DNA from: an uncultured Bacteroidales bacterium
GTDB lineage: Bacteria > Bacteroidota > Bacteroidia > Bacteroidales > WCHB1-69
Direction: 5' to 3'
Assembly (NCBI GenBank): GCA_946407715.1
Contig: CAMJPH010000016.1
Location: forward strand, 1-36,041
DNA length: 36,041 nucleotides
Part shown: one piece after another, positions 25,386-33,049 of the stretch
How positions within the stretch are numbered: the first letter of the stretch is position 1
Layout of the letters: every line of letters starts with the position of its first letter
Made by a program: the position numbers and the translations under genes
Notes under the pieces: model-generated
What the model was told of the DNA's origin: nothing
The model's input: only the letters and a program-made list of their open reading frames with translations
Database searches by the model: none

Positions 25386-25823
25386 TTATTCATTGTATCC
25401 GACAAAATCCACATCCACAATCGAATCATTCTCGTTTGTGGTGAAGAATTGGAAATTAGTCTGAACGGAACCGCCTTTGAACTCTACTTCTAACTTTTCC
25501 AGACGTAGGATGGTTGCTGCCGAGTCGCAAACGTGGAGACTGTCAAGGACGGGGAGTGTTTTCAAAAAATCCTCCAAAAGATTGTCTCCTGCGGTACAGA
25601 CATATTTGTTTTCTTCGGTTTGTGACATGGGTAGTATGCCATTCATCAGCAAGCAAGGGGTGTTGTTAATGTTATAATATGTGAAACTAAGATTTCCCAC
25701 TTCCCGAAGGCCATTATTTGCGTTGTGGAAAGTGCCGAAATAACGTCCTCCTATAAAGTTTCCACTGTCGCAGGAGGCAAAAACAAACATCAAAATGGCA
25801 ATGACAGATAAAAGCTTTTTCAT
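25386..25823 (-). CDS. Hypothetical lipoprotein
   Basis: A 145-residue predicted lipoprotein of unknown function. The signal peptide MKKLLSVIAILMFVFASC has a lipobox Cys18 followed by Asp, then DSGNFIGGRYFGTFHNANNG. The mature part has alternating strands (VGNLSFTYYNI, TPCLLMNGILP, LRLEKLEVEFKGGSVQTNFQFF) suggesting a small beta-barrel or beta-sandwich. ATG 25823 is chosen because TACTTTTG lies 17 bases upstream; longer readings would begin upstream of the promoter. No relationship to adjacent folD or lgt is apparent beyond needing Lgt for maturation. Confidence 0.75.
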   Translation of the reverse strand: MKKLLSVIAILMFVFASCDSGNFIGGRYFGTFHNANNGLREVGNLSFTYYNINNTPCLLMNGILPMSQTEENKYVCTAGDNLLEDFLKTLPVLDSLHVCDSAATILRLEKLEVEFKGGSVQTNFQFFTTNENDSIVDVDFVGYNE

Positions 25824-25839
25824 TGTTTCAATTTTTTTG

Positions 25840-25847
25840 CAAAAGTA
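25840..25847 (-). promoter_or_regulatory. -7 promoter element of the hypothetical lipoprotein gene
   Basis: TACTTTTG on the minus strand lies 17 bases before the ATG at 25823. Confidence 0.7.
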
Positions 25848-25869
25848 CATTTTTTTCATTGTCAGCACA

Positions 25870-26736
25870 TTATCCCATATTCTTAATTTTCAACTTGTAA
25901 ATGTCCAACACATTCTGCATGAGCATTGCGATGGTCATGGGGCCTACGCCGCCGGGCACGGGTGTACAGGCTCTAAGACGTTTTTCCAATTCCGGACGGG
26001 TTTCTTCGCTATAGACATCGCCTTGTAGTTTGCCGTTCACGCGGTTCATGGCCACATCAATAAGGACGGCCCCTTTTTTGAAATCGTATGGTTGAAGCAG
26101 ATTCGGGCAACCGACGGCGGTGATAACAATGTCGCCGATGTGTGCGATTTCCGACAGGTTTTTCGTGCGAGAGTGGCATAGGGTGACCGTGGCATTGTTG
26201 TGAATCAGCAGTTGTGCGGTCGGTTCGCCCACCAACTGGCTGCGCCCAATCATCACCACATGTTCGCCAGCTATCTCTATGTTATTGGTTTTCAGTAATG
26301 TAAGGATTCCTTTCGGGGTGCAGGGCATCACGTAGGGTTCGCCCAGATGCAATAAACCGACATTCATGAGGTGCAACCCGTCAGCATCTTTGCGGTAGTC
26401 GATGAAGTCGAGTACGCGGGCTGAGTTATAATGGTCGGGGAGGGGCAGCTGGATGAGGATGGCGTCCACTTCGTCGTTTCGGTTGCATTCGTCAATCATG
26501 ACCATCAGTTCGCTTTCGGTCGTCGTGTCGGGCAGCAAGTGCAACACGCTGTCCATGCCCAACGACTGGCAGGTGTTGTTCTTGTTGTGGACGTAAGTAA
26601 GGCTGTCGGGGCGGTCGCCGACGAGGAAGATGTCTAATCTCGGGGGACGCAACCCTTTGGCTTTGATTTCCGCCACTTCGTTCGCAATCTGGCCTTTCAC
26701 CAGCTGTGCGCACATTTTTCCATCAATGATTCTCAT
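25870..26736 (-). CDS. folD: Methylenetetrahydrofolate dehydrogenase/cyclohydrolase
   Basis: Bifunctional one-carbon enzyme converting 5,10-methylene-THF to 10-formyl-THF, the formyl donor used by Fmt encoded on the same strand. The 288-residue product shows the substrate-site SLTYVHNKNNTC segment with the catalytic Tyr and Lys spaced as YVxxK, the DAILIQLPLPDH motif, DADGLHLMNVG, the NAD(P)-binding VVMIGRSQLVGEPTAQLL, and the C-terminal PVPGGVGPMTIAMLM signature. ATG 26736 (MRIIDG) is chosen over an 18-codon extension that lacks family resemblance. A TATTTTTG element lies about 84 bases upstream. Confidence 0.95.
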   Translation of the reverse strand: MRIIDGKMCAQLVKGQIANEVAEIKAKGLRPPRLDIFLVGDRPDSLTYVHNKNNTCQSLGMDSVLHLLPDTTTESELMVMIDECNRNDEVDAILIQLPLPDHYNSARVLDFIDYRKDADGLHLMNVGLLHLGEPYVMPCTPKGILTLLKTNNIEIAGEHVVMIGRSQLVGEPTAQLLIHNNATVTLCHSRTKNLSEIAHIGDIVITAVGCPNLLQPYDFKKGAVLIDVAMNRVNGKLQGDVYSEETRPELEKRLRACTPVPGGVGPMTIAMLMQNVLDIYKLKIKNMG

Positions 26737-26819
26737 AATTGTTTTGATTTTGAGACGATTTTTGGCTTTAATTCCGGTCGTATGCGACACGCTCTTACGA
26801 CATGTTGATTTTCAACGCG

Positions 26820-26827
26820 CAAAAATA
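26820..26827 (-). promoter_or_regulatory. -7 promoter element of folD
   Basis: TATTTTTG on the minus strand predicts a leader of about 80 bases. It is divergent from the glycosyltransferase promoter 71 bases away. Confidence 0.6.
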
Positions 26828-26897
26828 CAAAAAATGTAGTCGAAAAAGAAAAAGGACAAACCGTCTTGTTTTCTTGTTCCATTTTCTTAAAAATGAC

Positions 26898-26905
26898 TAT
26901 CTTTG
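26898..26905 (+). promoter_or_regulatory. -7 promoter element of the glycosyltransferase gene
   Basis: TATCTTTG lies 19 bases before the ATG at 26925 and excludes longer readings that start further upstream. Confidence 0.7.
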
Positions 26906-26924
26906 CCGCTCAAATTTGTATCTT

Positions 26925-28046
26925 ATGAAAATTATCATACTTGGAACAGCATACCCTTATCGCGGAGGATTGTCTGCGTTCAATGAACGCCTTGCCTACG
27001 AGTTCCAAAACCAGGGGCACGAAGTGGAGATTTACACGTTCACCCACCAATATCCGAATTTCCTTTTCCCTGGGAAAACCCAATATAGTACAGAGTCTGC
27101 GCCGGAGAATCTGAAAATCGTCCGTAAAGTACACTCCTACAACCCGTTCAATTGGATCAAGGTCGGGCGTGAAATTAAGCGCAAGAACCCCGACTTGATG
27201 ATCACCAAGTTTTGGCTGCCCTTCATGGCCCCCTGCTTCGGCACTATCGCCCGCATCGTCCGGCGCAACAAGCACACCCGATTGGTCTCTATCCTCGACA
27301 ATGTCATCCCGCACGAGCACCGCATCGGCGACAAGATGTTCGTCCGCTACTTCATCCGCCCTACCGACGGCTTCGTGGCGATGTCGAAATCGGTGCTTGC
27401 CGATCTGCGGCTGTTCACAACTGACAAGCCTGCCGTATTCTGTCCGCACCCGCTCTATGACCACTATGGCGAACGGCTTTCCCGCGAAACCGCTCTTTCG
27501 ATGCTGAACCTCAGTCCGGATTTCCGTTACGTGCTGTTTTTTGGGTTCATCCGAGCCTACAAGGGGCTGGATTTGTTGTTGGATGCTTTTGCGGACACGC
27601 GCTTGCGGGAAGCAAAGGTGAAACTGTTGGTGGCTGGGGAATTTTATGGCGACCCAGAACCTTATCTCAGGCAAATCAAGGATTTAGGAATTGACGACCG
27701 TGTGGTACTTTGCACCGACTTTATTCCCGATAGCGAGGTGAATCGCTATTTCAGTGCAGCCGACATCGTGGCGCAGCCTTACAAGACCGCCACGCAGAGC
27801 GGTGTCACCCAAATCGCCTTCCATTTTAAGAAGCCGATGTTGGTGACCAATGTCGGCGGTCTGCCTGAAATCGTCCCCGACGGCAAAATCGGCTATGTGA
27901 CCGAGCCGGACGCCAAAAAGATTGCAGACGCATTGCTCCTTTTCTTTCAGGAAAACAAACAAGAAGATTTTGAACGGAATGTGGCGGAGGAAAAGAAAAA
28001 ATACGCATGGTCAACATTCACGGATGCCATAGGCGGCGTGCTATAA
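26925..28046 (+). CDS. Glycosyltransferase family 4 protein
   Basis: A 373-residue GT-B fold retaining glycosyltransferase, probably acting at the cytoplasmic face of the inner membrane in polysaccharide assembly. The N-terminal acceptor domain begins IILGTAYPYRGGLSAFNERLA, with the glycine loop typical of GT4. The donor domain has VLFFGFIRAYKGLDLLLDAF (about 202-221), VKLLVAGEFYG, and the nucleotide-sugar site FSAADIVAQPYKTATQSGVTQIAFHFKKPMLV followed by GGLPEIV. The donor is not predictable; mannose or heptose would fit the neighbouring cluster. It has its own promoter and precedes the heptose genes by 159 bases. Confidence 0.88.
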   Translation: MKIIILGTAYPYRGGLSAFNERLAYEFQNQGHEVEIYTFTHQYPNFLFPGKTQYSTESAPENLKIVRKVHSYNPFNWIKVGREIKRKNPDLMITKFWLPFMAPCFGTIARIVRRNKHTRLVSILDNVIPHEHRIGDKMFVRYFIRPTDGFVAMSKSVLADLRLFTTDKPAVFCPHPLYDHYGERLSRETALSMLNLSPDFRYVLFFGFIRAYKGLDLLLDAFADTRLREAKVKLLVAGEFYGDPEPYLRQIKDLGIDDRVVLCTDFIPDSEVNRYFSAADIVAQPYKTATQSGVTQIAFHFKKPMLVTNVGGLPEIVPDGKIGYVTEPDAKKIADALLLFFQENKQEDFERNVAEEKKKYAWSTFTDAIGGVL

Positions 28047-28116
28047 TAACCGTTTCCTTCCACAAATGGTTTAGTACAAGGCGATTTCATTAGTCGGCGT
28101 GTATTCGTAATTTATG

Positions 28117-28124
28117 TACATTTG
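28117..28124 (+). promoter_or_regulatory. -7 promoter element of the heptose operon
   Basis: TACATTTG matches TAnnTTTG and predicts a leader of about 75 bases before hddA. Confidence 0.6.
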
Positions 28125-28205
28125 CAGAAATGATTTCATACAGATTGTTTATATGTATAAATCTAATATACAGATAAATAGAAAAGAATATTTAGAAATA
28201 AAGCT

Positions 28206-29228
28206 ATGATTATTCGCAGTAAAGTTCCCCTTCGATTGGGTCTCGCTGGTGGCGGCACTGATGTTTCGCCGTTTTCCGACATTTACGGAGGCGCTATTCT
28301 CAATGCCACGGTGAATATGTATGCCTACACTACGTTGGAACCGTTGGACAACGGCTTGATTGTATTTGAGAATCCTGCCAAAGATGAGTTGGGGGAGACA
28401 CTACAAGCAACGGAGAATTTAACCCCCGAAGGATATTTCATCCTTCACAAAGGGGTCTATAACCGTATTGTCAAACAGTTTACACACAAGCCGTTATCTT
28501 TCAAGATGAGTACGTTCGTAGATGCGCCTCCCGGTTCCGGGCTTGGAACCTCCTCCACGTTGGTTGTCTCCATTCTCGGTGCGTTCGTGGAATGGCTCAA
28601 GTTGCCGCTCGGCGAGTATGACATCGCGAAATTAGCCTACGAGATAGAGCGTATAGACCTGCAGATGGCCGGCGGCAAACAAGACCAGTATGCCGCAACT
28701 TTTGGTGGATTCAACTACATGGAATTCATTGGCGACAATGTGATTGTCAACCCGTTACGCATTCGTCAACGCTATTTGGACGAGTTGGCGCATAATCTCG
28801 TGCTCTATCACACGGCCACCAGCCATGTGTCCGCAAAAATCATTGAGGAACAGCAGAAAAACGTCCAGACGAAGAAGCAAAAGTCTATTGACGCGATGTT
28901 AGCTTTGAAGGAGCAGGCTTTTCACATGAAGGAGGTGCTGCTAAAAGGCGACATGGATGCCATCGGTCAGATTCTTGACGAAGGGTGGAAGCATAAGAAG
29001 CAGATGGCCGACAGCGTCTCCAACGCCTTCATCGATGAAGTCTATGAGGCGGCTATCGCGGCGGGGGCCACCGGCGGCAAGATTTCCGGCGCGGGCGGCG
29101 GCGGCTTCATGTTCTTCTACTGTCCTTCCAATGCCCGCTACAAGGTCATTGATCGTCTCGCGGAGTTCGGCGGCCAGTCGAAAAGATACGAATTTGTCAC
29201 CGAAGGCTTAAAAACGTGGACGATATGA
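28206..29228 (+). CDS. hddA: GHMP kinase, probable D-glycero-D-manno-heptose 7-phosphate kinase
   Basis: A 340-residue GHMP-superfamily kinase. The N-terminal substrate loop RSKVPLRLGLAGGGTDV, the ATP-binding PPGSGLGTSSTLVVSIL (about 108-124), QMAGGKQDQYAATFGG and the C-terminal GGKISGAGGGGFMFFY motif are all visible. Similar GHMP kinases act on sugars such as fucose, but the next genes, a sugar-phosphate nucleotidyltransferase and a phosphoheptose isomerase, point to phosphorylating D-glycero-D-manno-heptose 7-phosphate at C1 toward GDP-heptose. Its stop overlaps the next start (ATGA), showing translational coupling. Confidence 0.85.
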   Translation: MIIRSKVPLRLGLAGGGTDVSPFSDIYGGAILNATVNMYAYTTLEPLDNGLIVFENPAKDELGETLQATENLTPEGYFILHKGVYNRIVKQFTHKPLSFKMSTFVDAPPGSGLGTSSTLVVSILGAFVEWLKLPLGEYDIAKLAYEIERIDLQMAGGKQDQYAATFGGFNYMEFIGDNVIVNPLRIRQRYLDELAHNLVLYHTATSHVSAKIIEEQQKNVQTKKQKSIDAMLALKEQAFHMKEVLLKGDMDAIGQILDEGWKHKKQMADSVSNAFIDEVYEAAIAAGATGGKISGAGGGGFMFFYCPSNARYKVIDRLAEFGGQSKRYEFVTEGLKTWTI

Positions 29229-29917
29229 AAAGAGAAGCAATCATCCTGGCCGGTGGGTTCGGTACGCGGCTGCAAGGTGTGGTCAAAGACCTGCCCAAGC
29301 CGATGGCACCCGTCAACGGTCGGCCGTTTTTAACTTACATCTTAGATTATCTGATTGATTATGAATACCAAAGAGTTGTTTTATCGGTGGGCTACCTACA
29401 TGAGAAAATTGTGGATTATTTCGGAAAGAAATATAAAACCCTGGAGATTGACTATGCTGTGGAAGAGGAACCGTTAGGCACTGGCGGCGGCATTCTCTTC
29501 GCTATGTCTAAATGCACAGTGGACAACGTGTTGGTAATCAACGGTGACACGATGTTCAAAGTGGATCTGACGGTCTTTGAACGTTTCCATCAAGAAAAAA
29601 ACGGTTTGCTCTCCATTGTGCTTCGCGAAGTGGAGGATGTAGCCCGCTATGGTAGCGTCTCTGTTGGAGATAACGGCAAAATTAAGTTGTTTTCCGAAAA
29701 GCAGGCTTCAGTTGGAAACGGTTTCATCAACGGAGGCGTTTATTTCATCAATAGAAAAATATTCGGAAAATATCCCCAACCGAAGAAATTTTCCTTCGAG
29801 AAAGACCTTATGACCAAATACTATACGCAAGAATGCTTTTACGCCATGCCTTCTGATGGCTATTTCATTGACATCGGAATTCCCGAAGACTATGCACGGG
29901 CGCAGCAGGAATTGTGA
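29225..29917 (+). CDS. hddC: Sugar-phosphate nucleotidyltransferase, probable heptose 1-phosphate guanylyltransferase
   Basis: A 230-residue NTP-transferase that would join GTP to D-glycero-alpha-D-manno-heptose 1-phosphate. The signature AIILAGGFGTRLQGVVKDLP (about 5-24) followed by KPMAPVNGRPFL, then EEEPLGTGGGILFAM, VLVINGDTMF and FINGGVYFINRKIF, is typical. The ATG is chosen over a GTG three codons upstream because it gives the 4-base ATGA overlap with hddA. Family members with other sugars exist, so the heptose assignment rests on context. Palindrome copy D separates it from gmhA. Confidence 0.85.
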   Translation: MKREAIILAGGFGTRLQGVVKDLPKPMAPVNGRPFLTYILDYLIDYEYQRVVLSVGYLHEKIVDYFGKKYKTLEIDYAVEEEPLGTGGGILFAMSKCTVDNVLVINGDTMFKVDLTVFERFHQEKNGLLSIVLREVEDVARYGSVSVGDNGKIKLFSEKQASVGNGFINGGVYFINRKIFGKYPQPKKFSFEKDLMTKYYTQECFYAMPSDGYFIDIGIPEDYARAQQEL

Positions 29918-29966
29918 TTTTTTTCATAATGTAATCAAATTATAATATACACGAACGAAATGGATA

Positions 29967-29994
29967 GTAGAGACATTTCATGAAACGTCTCTAC
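29967..29994. repeat. Palindrome copy D
   Basis: Arms GTAGAGACATTTC and GAAACGTCTCTAC have one mismatch and a two-base AT centre. It lies between hddC and gmhA, inside what otherwise looks like one operon. Confidence 0.88.
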
Positions 29995-30017
29995 ATTTTC
30001 CGAAGAAAAAAACCAAA

Positions 30018-30593
30018 ATGAACCAAAGAATACCCCAATCCATTGAACAATCCATCGCCGTGAAGCAGGCGATTTTGAATAACCCCGAGTTTCTTGACCG
30101 TGTCCAGCGTGCGGCGGAGATGATCACCGCCTCGCTGCGGGGCGGCGGCAAAATCCATTTCTGCGGCAATGGCGGCAGCGCGGCTGATGCCCAGCATCTC
30201 GCCGCAGAACTTTCCGGTCGTTTCTATTTTGACCGGGCTCCGCTCAACGCCGAAGCCCTCCATTGCAACACCTCTTACCTCACAGCCGTAGGCAACGACT
30301 ACGGTTACGAGTTCATCTTCTCGCGGCTCCTGCACGGTACAGCCAAAGCTGGCGATGTCATTGTGGGCATCTCCACTTCGGGCAATTCCAAGAATATCCT
30401 CAAAGCTTTCGAGGTGGCCAAAGAGATGGGCGTGAAGATCATCGCCATGACCGGTGAAACCGGTGGCGCGATGAAAGAATTTGCCGACATCCTGCTGAAT
30501 GTGCCCTCCAAGGACACCCCGCGCATCCAGGAAAGCCACATCATGCTCGGACATATCATCTGCGAACTCGTGGAAACCGCAATGTTCGGCTAA
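30018..30593 (+). CDS. gmhA: Phosphoheptose isomerase
   Basis: Converts sedoheptulose 7-phosphate to D-glycero-D-manno-heptose 7-phosphate, the first committed step of heptose synthesis. The 191-residue SIS-domain protein has FCGNGGSAADAQHLAAELSGRF (E64 matching E. coli catalytic E65), GISTSGNSKNILKAF for phosphate binding, and TPRIQESHIMLGHIICELVE (H179 matching H180, Q171 matching Q172). It follows hddC by 100 bases that hold only palindrome copy D and no promoter, so co-transcription with hddA-hddC is likely. The intermediate phosphatase GmhB is not in the window. Confidence 0.94.
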   Translation: MNQRIPQSIEQSIAVKQAILNNPEFLDRVQRAAEMITASLRGGGKIHFCGNGGSAADAQHLAAELSGRFYFDRAPLNAEALHCNTSYLTAVGNDYGYEFIFSRLLHGTAKAGDVIVGISTSGNSKNILKAFEVAKEMGVKIIAMTGETGGAMKEFADILLNVPSKDTPRIQESHIMLGHIICELVETAMFG

Positions 30594-30600
30594 AGGTTAG

Positions 30601-30654
30601 AAAGTTAAAGGGTTAGAAGTAGGGTCAAATCAATAGTTATAGTCAAAGTTAAAA
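30601..30654 (+). repeat. Short GTTA/AGTY direct-repeat tract
   Basis: The gap after gmhA contains GGTTAGAA and related units, then the hexamers ATAGTT, ATAGTC, AAAGTT (30633-30650) leading directly to the next start codon. The hexamers match the array at 31435. Confidence 0.55.
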
Positions 30655-31392
30655 ATGCGCACCCTCTTATACATCATACGGACCATCAACGTACTCAAAA
30701 CTCTGTGGTTCAATTTCAAGGTTTTTCCGTTTTCGGTGGCGAAGAAATTGCCGGTTTGGTTGTATGGGAAGGTGACGTTTCGCAGCTTAGCGGGGAGGAT
30801 TATCATCAAAGGGTCGATTAGTCCCGGAATGATTAAAATCGGGAAGAACGACTTTTATGTTGATACCGCCATCCAGCAGTGCATCTGGACAGTGCGCGGC
30901 ACTCTCATTTTTAACGGCCCGCTCAGTCTCGGACACGGCTCATACGTGGTGGTTTCTGACAACGCGACATTAGAGTTTGGTGCCCACGATGTTTATATCG
31001 GCTCCAACCTCAAAATATTCTGTTTCGAGAGAATCGTCATCGGAAGCAATGTTCGCGCCGCTTGGGACTGTCAGTTCATGGACACGACGTTCCATTATGT
31101 GCAGAATCTCAACCGCAACGGGGAAATAGGGCCGTTGACCAAACCCATTATCCTTGGTGAGGATATCTGGGTCGGCAACCGGACTACTTTCACCAAGGGA
31201 GCTGTTGTTCCCGACAAAACCATCATCGCTTCCAACAGTCTGGTGAACAAGGATTTCTCGAACATCGAACCCTATACGTTGTTGGCGGGAATGCCGGCAT
31301 CTGTGAAAGCGACAGGCATGAAACGTATTTTCGATTTGGATTTACAACGCGAGATGGACGAAAAATACCACTATGTCCGAACACACTTGTAA
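30655..31392 (+). CDS. Left-handed beta-helix acyltransferase
   Basis: A 245-residue hexapeptide-repeat protein, probably O-acetylating a sugar in the surface polysaccharide. Imperfect hexapeptide rungs are visible from about residue 48 to 205 (GRIIIKGSISPGMIKIG, GTLIFNGPLSLGHGSYVVV, NATLEFGAHDVYIGSNLKI, ERIVIGSNVRAAWDC), ending in the canonical PIILGEDIWVGNRTTFTKGAVVPDKTII and a LLAGMPASV loop. The N-terminal 45 residues are hydrophobic and basic and may associate with the membrane. The HYVQ-containing insert near 140 could supply the active His. The acceptor sugar is unknown. The gene sits between gmhA and the ATP-grasp gene, both separated from it by short tandem repeats. Confidence 0.82.
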   Translation: MRTLLYIIRTINVLKTLWFNFKVFPFSVAKKLPVWLYGKVTFRSLAGRIIIKGSISPGMIKIGKNDFYVDTAIQQCIWTVRGTLIFNGPLSLGHGSYVVVSDNATLEFGAHDVYIGSNLKIFCFERIVIGSNVRAAWDCQFMDTTFHYVQNLNRNGEIGPLTKPIILGEDIWVGNRTTFTKGAVVPDKTIIASNSLVNKDFSNIEPYTLLAGMPASVKATGMKRIFDLDLQREMDEKYHYVRTHL

Positions 31393-31420
31393 ATAGTGAA
31401 TAGTGAATAGTGAACAGTGA
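31393..31420 (+). repeat. Tandem heptamer array (4 x 7)
   Basis: Three ATAGTGA units and one ACAGTGA begin at the base following the acyltransferase stop codon. The same ACAGTGA heptamer occurs at 19419. Confidence 0.75.
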
Positions 31421-31434
31421 TTGGTATATTTTCA

Positions 31435-31512
31435 ATAGTCTAAGTTATAGTCTAAGTCATAGTTATAGTCATAGTTATAGTTGTTGTTTAAGTCTAAGTC
31501 ATAGTCAATGTC
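31435..31512 (+). repeat. Tandem hexamer array (13 x 6)
   Basis: Thirteen consecutive hexamers of form WWAGTY (ATAGTC, TAAGTT, ATAGTC, TAAGTC, ATAGTT and so on, with one deviant GTTGTT and a last AATGTC) keep exact 6-base register. The final unit contains the ATG of the ATP-grasp gene. Confidence 0.8.
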
Positions 31513-32656
31513 GATAAGAAATAATATAGCCGCCGTCTATCATGCCATTCAGCTCGCACGGCTGTATCCGTTTTCACAGCGGATGAAAGTGATGTGCGAC
31601 TATATCTTCCTCTATCGCACCAAAGGACTTACGCATGAGGAATATTATGAGTTTGAATTTGAGAAACGGAGTGAGACTTTCCGTCGTGATTTTCTGGGCT
31701 TGAACGAACAACATTTCTACTTGGATTTGCTTAATCCATTGAAATATATGTCGTTGGCTCGAAACAAATATATGGCACATAAGATGATGGAAAACACGGG
31801 AGTTCGGACATCCGGGCTTTATTGTTACTACCAGCCTGAGGCGCGTTATGCTGTCAATAACGAATGTGCCGGAGACCTTTCCGGGGTGTTGCAAATCTTG
31901 AAAGCCAAAGGGGTGCAATCTTGTGTCATCAAGACCACGGAGAGTTCACACGGCGATAATGTCTGGGTGATAAAAAGCATTGGCTATCAAGACGATGATG
32001 CGATAATGACCCGTTTTGATGGTCAAGAACTGACCCTTTCGTCCATTTTGGGCGAAGAAGCACTGATTTTTGAGAGTTTGGTGCGCCAAACCGACCAGTT
32101 TGCCTCATTTAACGCCTCATCGGTGAACACGGTGCGCTTTATGACCGCGCTTTATCCAGACGGTTCCGCGAAAGTAATCGCCACTTTCATCAAAATCGGT
32201 CGGGAAGGCCGTTGTGTTGATAACGCCGGTGGTGGCGGGAATGTAGATGTCTGCGTTGATGTGGAAACCGGCGAGATCCGCTACTCCGTCCAGTTTGATG
32301 GCTGGCATCATGCGCAGGACATTGACTGCCACCCCGACAACGGCAATCCTTTGAACGGGGTCGTTATCGAAAATTGGGAAGCCGTGAAATCAGAAGTAAT
32401 CCGTTTCCAACAAGCGTTTCCGTATTGTAAAGTCGCAGGCTGGGACATTGCCATCACCGACGAAGGTCCAGTAGTCATTGAAATCAACGATTTTTGGGAT
32501 CGCACTGGACAACTTTTCATTCGTAAAGGTTGGCGCAACGAAATACGTGAGTGTTATTTGGCGTGGGAGAAATCAGGTAAGGACTATATGGTTTATCCGC
32601 AGCGTCTTCCGTTAGACGACAAGTATTTTTTTATACGAAGATTTCGTGAGTCATAA
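31508..32656 (+). CDS. Sugar-transfer-associated ATP-grasp protein
   Basis: A 382-residue protein resembling the ATP-grasp family found beside capsule and LPS genes (ATPgrasp_ST). The core begins about residue 125. CVIKTTESSHGDNVWVIKS supplies the ATP-binding lysine and glycine loop. FNASSVNTVRFMTAL, RCVDNAGGGGNVDVCVD and CKVAGWDIAITDEGPVVIEINDFWD provide the metal-binding Asp/Glu/Asn residues at the end of the fold. ATP-grasp enzymes ligate a carboxylate to an amine or thiol, so it may add an amino-acid-like substituent to a polysaccharide; that is inference. The start codon lies within a hexamer repeat, and no -7 element was seen nearby. Confidence 0.8.
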   Translation: MSIRNNIAAVYHAIQLARLYPFSQRMKVMCDYIFLYRTKGLTHEEYYEFEFEKRSETFRRDFLGLNEQHFYLDLLNPLKYMSLARNKYMAHKMMENTGVRTSGLYCYYQPEARYAVNNECAGDLSGVLQILKAKGVQSCVIKTTESSHGDNVWVIKSIGYQDDDAIMTRFDGQELTLSSILGEEALIFESLVRQTDQFASFNASSVNTVRFMTALYPDGSAKVIATFIKIGREGRCVDNAGGGGNVDVCVDVETGEIRYSVQFDGWHHAQDIDCHPDNGNPLNGVVIENWEAVKSEVIRFQQAFPYCKVAGWDIAITDEGPVVIEINDFWDRTGQLFIRKGWRNEIRECYLAWEKSGKDYMVYPQRLPLDDKYFFIRRFRES

Positions 32657-32784
32657 GGAATTATTTTTGTGCAAACATAACCGTTATGCTACCGGCCTAT
32701 ATGGTTCCGTTCTTGTAGGGACAAGATGTGTTAATACCCCCTTTTGATATCCTCCATCTTTTCATACGATTTCACAAATCTTCC

Positions 32785-32982
32785 TTATGAAAACAGGAGG
32801 AAACGATGGTGGGAAACACTTTCTTTTTGGTCGGGGACCTCCTCGGTTGTACTCACAAAGCAGATTTTATTCTGTTCCTCAGAGGTTAGACGTTTATAAC
32901 CGCTGTTGAACCCTGGTGTATGAACGATGGCACAAGGCTGGAACGTCACGGTAATAAGAAGATACAGTAGGAACTTTTTCAT
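32785..32982 (-). CDS. Tiny lipoprotein-like protein, possibly truncated
   Basis: A 65-residue product with a short signal-like N-terminus MKKFLLYLLITVTFQPCAIV; FQPC is a weak lipobox. It is followed by HTPGFNSGYKRLTSEEQNKICFVSTTEE. The GYKxLTxEEQxKIxFV pattern resembles the start of small Bacteroidota lipoproteins that normally run longer, so this may be a truncated copy ending RFLLFS. It begins 67 bases after the outer-membrane protein stop on the same strand and may be the last gene of that transcript. No function can be assigned. Confidence 0.5.
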   Translation of the reverse strand: MKKFLLYLLITVTFQPCAIVHTPGFNSGYKRLTSEEQNKICFVSTTEEVPDQKESVSHHRFLLFS

Positions 32983-33049
32983 CGGATAATTTTTGTAATT
33001 CAGGAGGATGTAACGTGTGCTGGCTTGGGAATATTGTAAATTGAAAACA

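Noticed and set aside
63..29994. CRISPR array from the recurring GTAGAGACG motif
   Set aside because: Copies are single, kilobases apart and palindromic, without regular spacers or cas genes.
32662..32669. TATTTTTG on the plus strand after the ATP-grasp gene, with a small hairpin (TCTTGT/ACAAGA at 32711-32726) downstream
   Set aside because: It could mark a small RNA, but there is no coding sequence downstream on that strand, the hairpin is short, and the A/T-rich -7 consensus occurs by chance.
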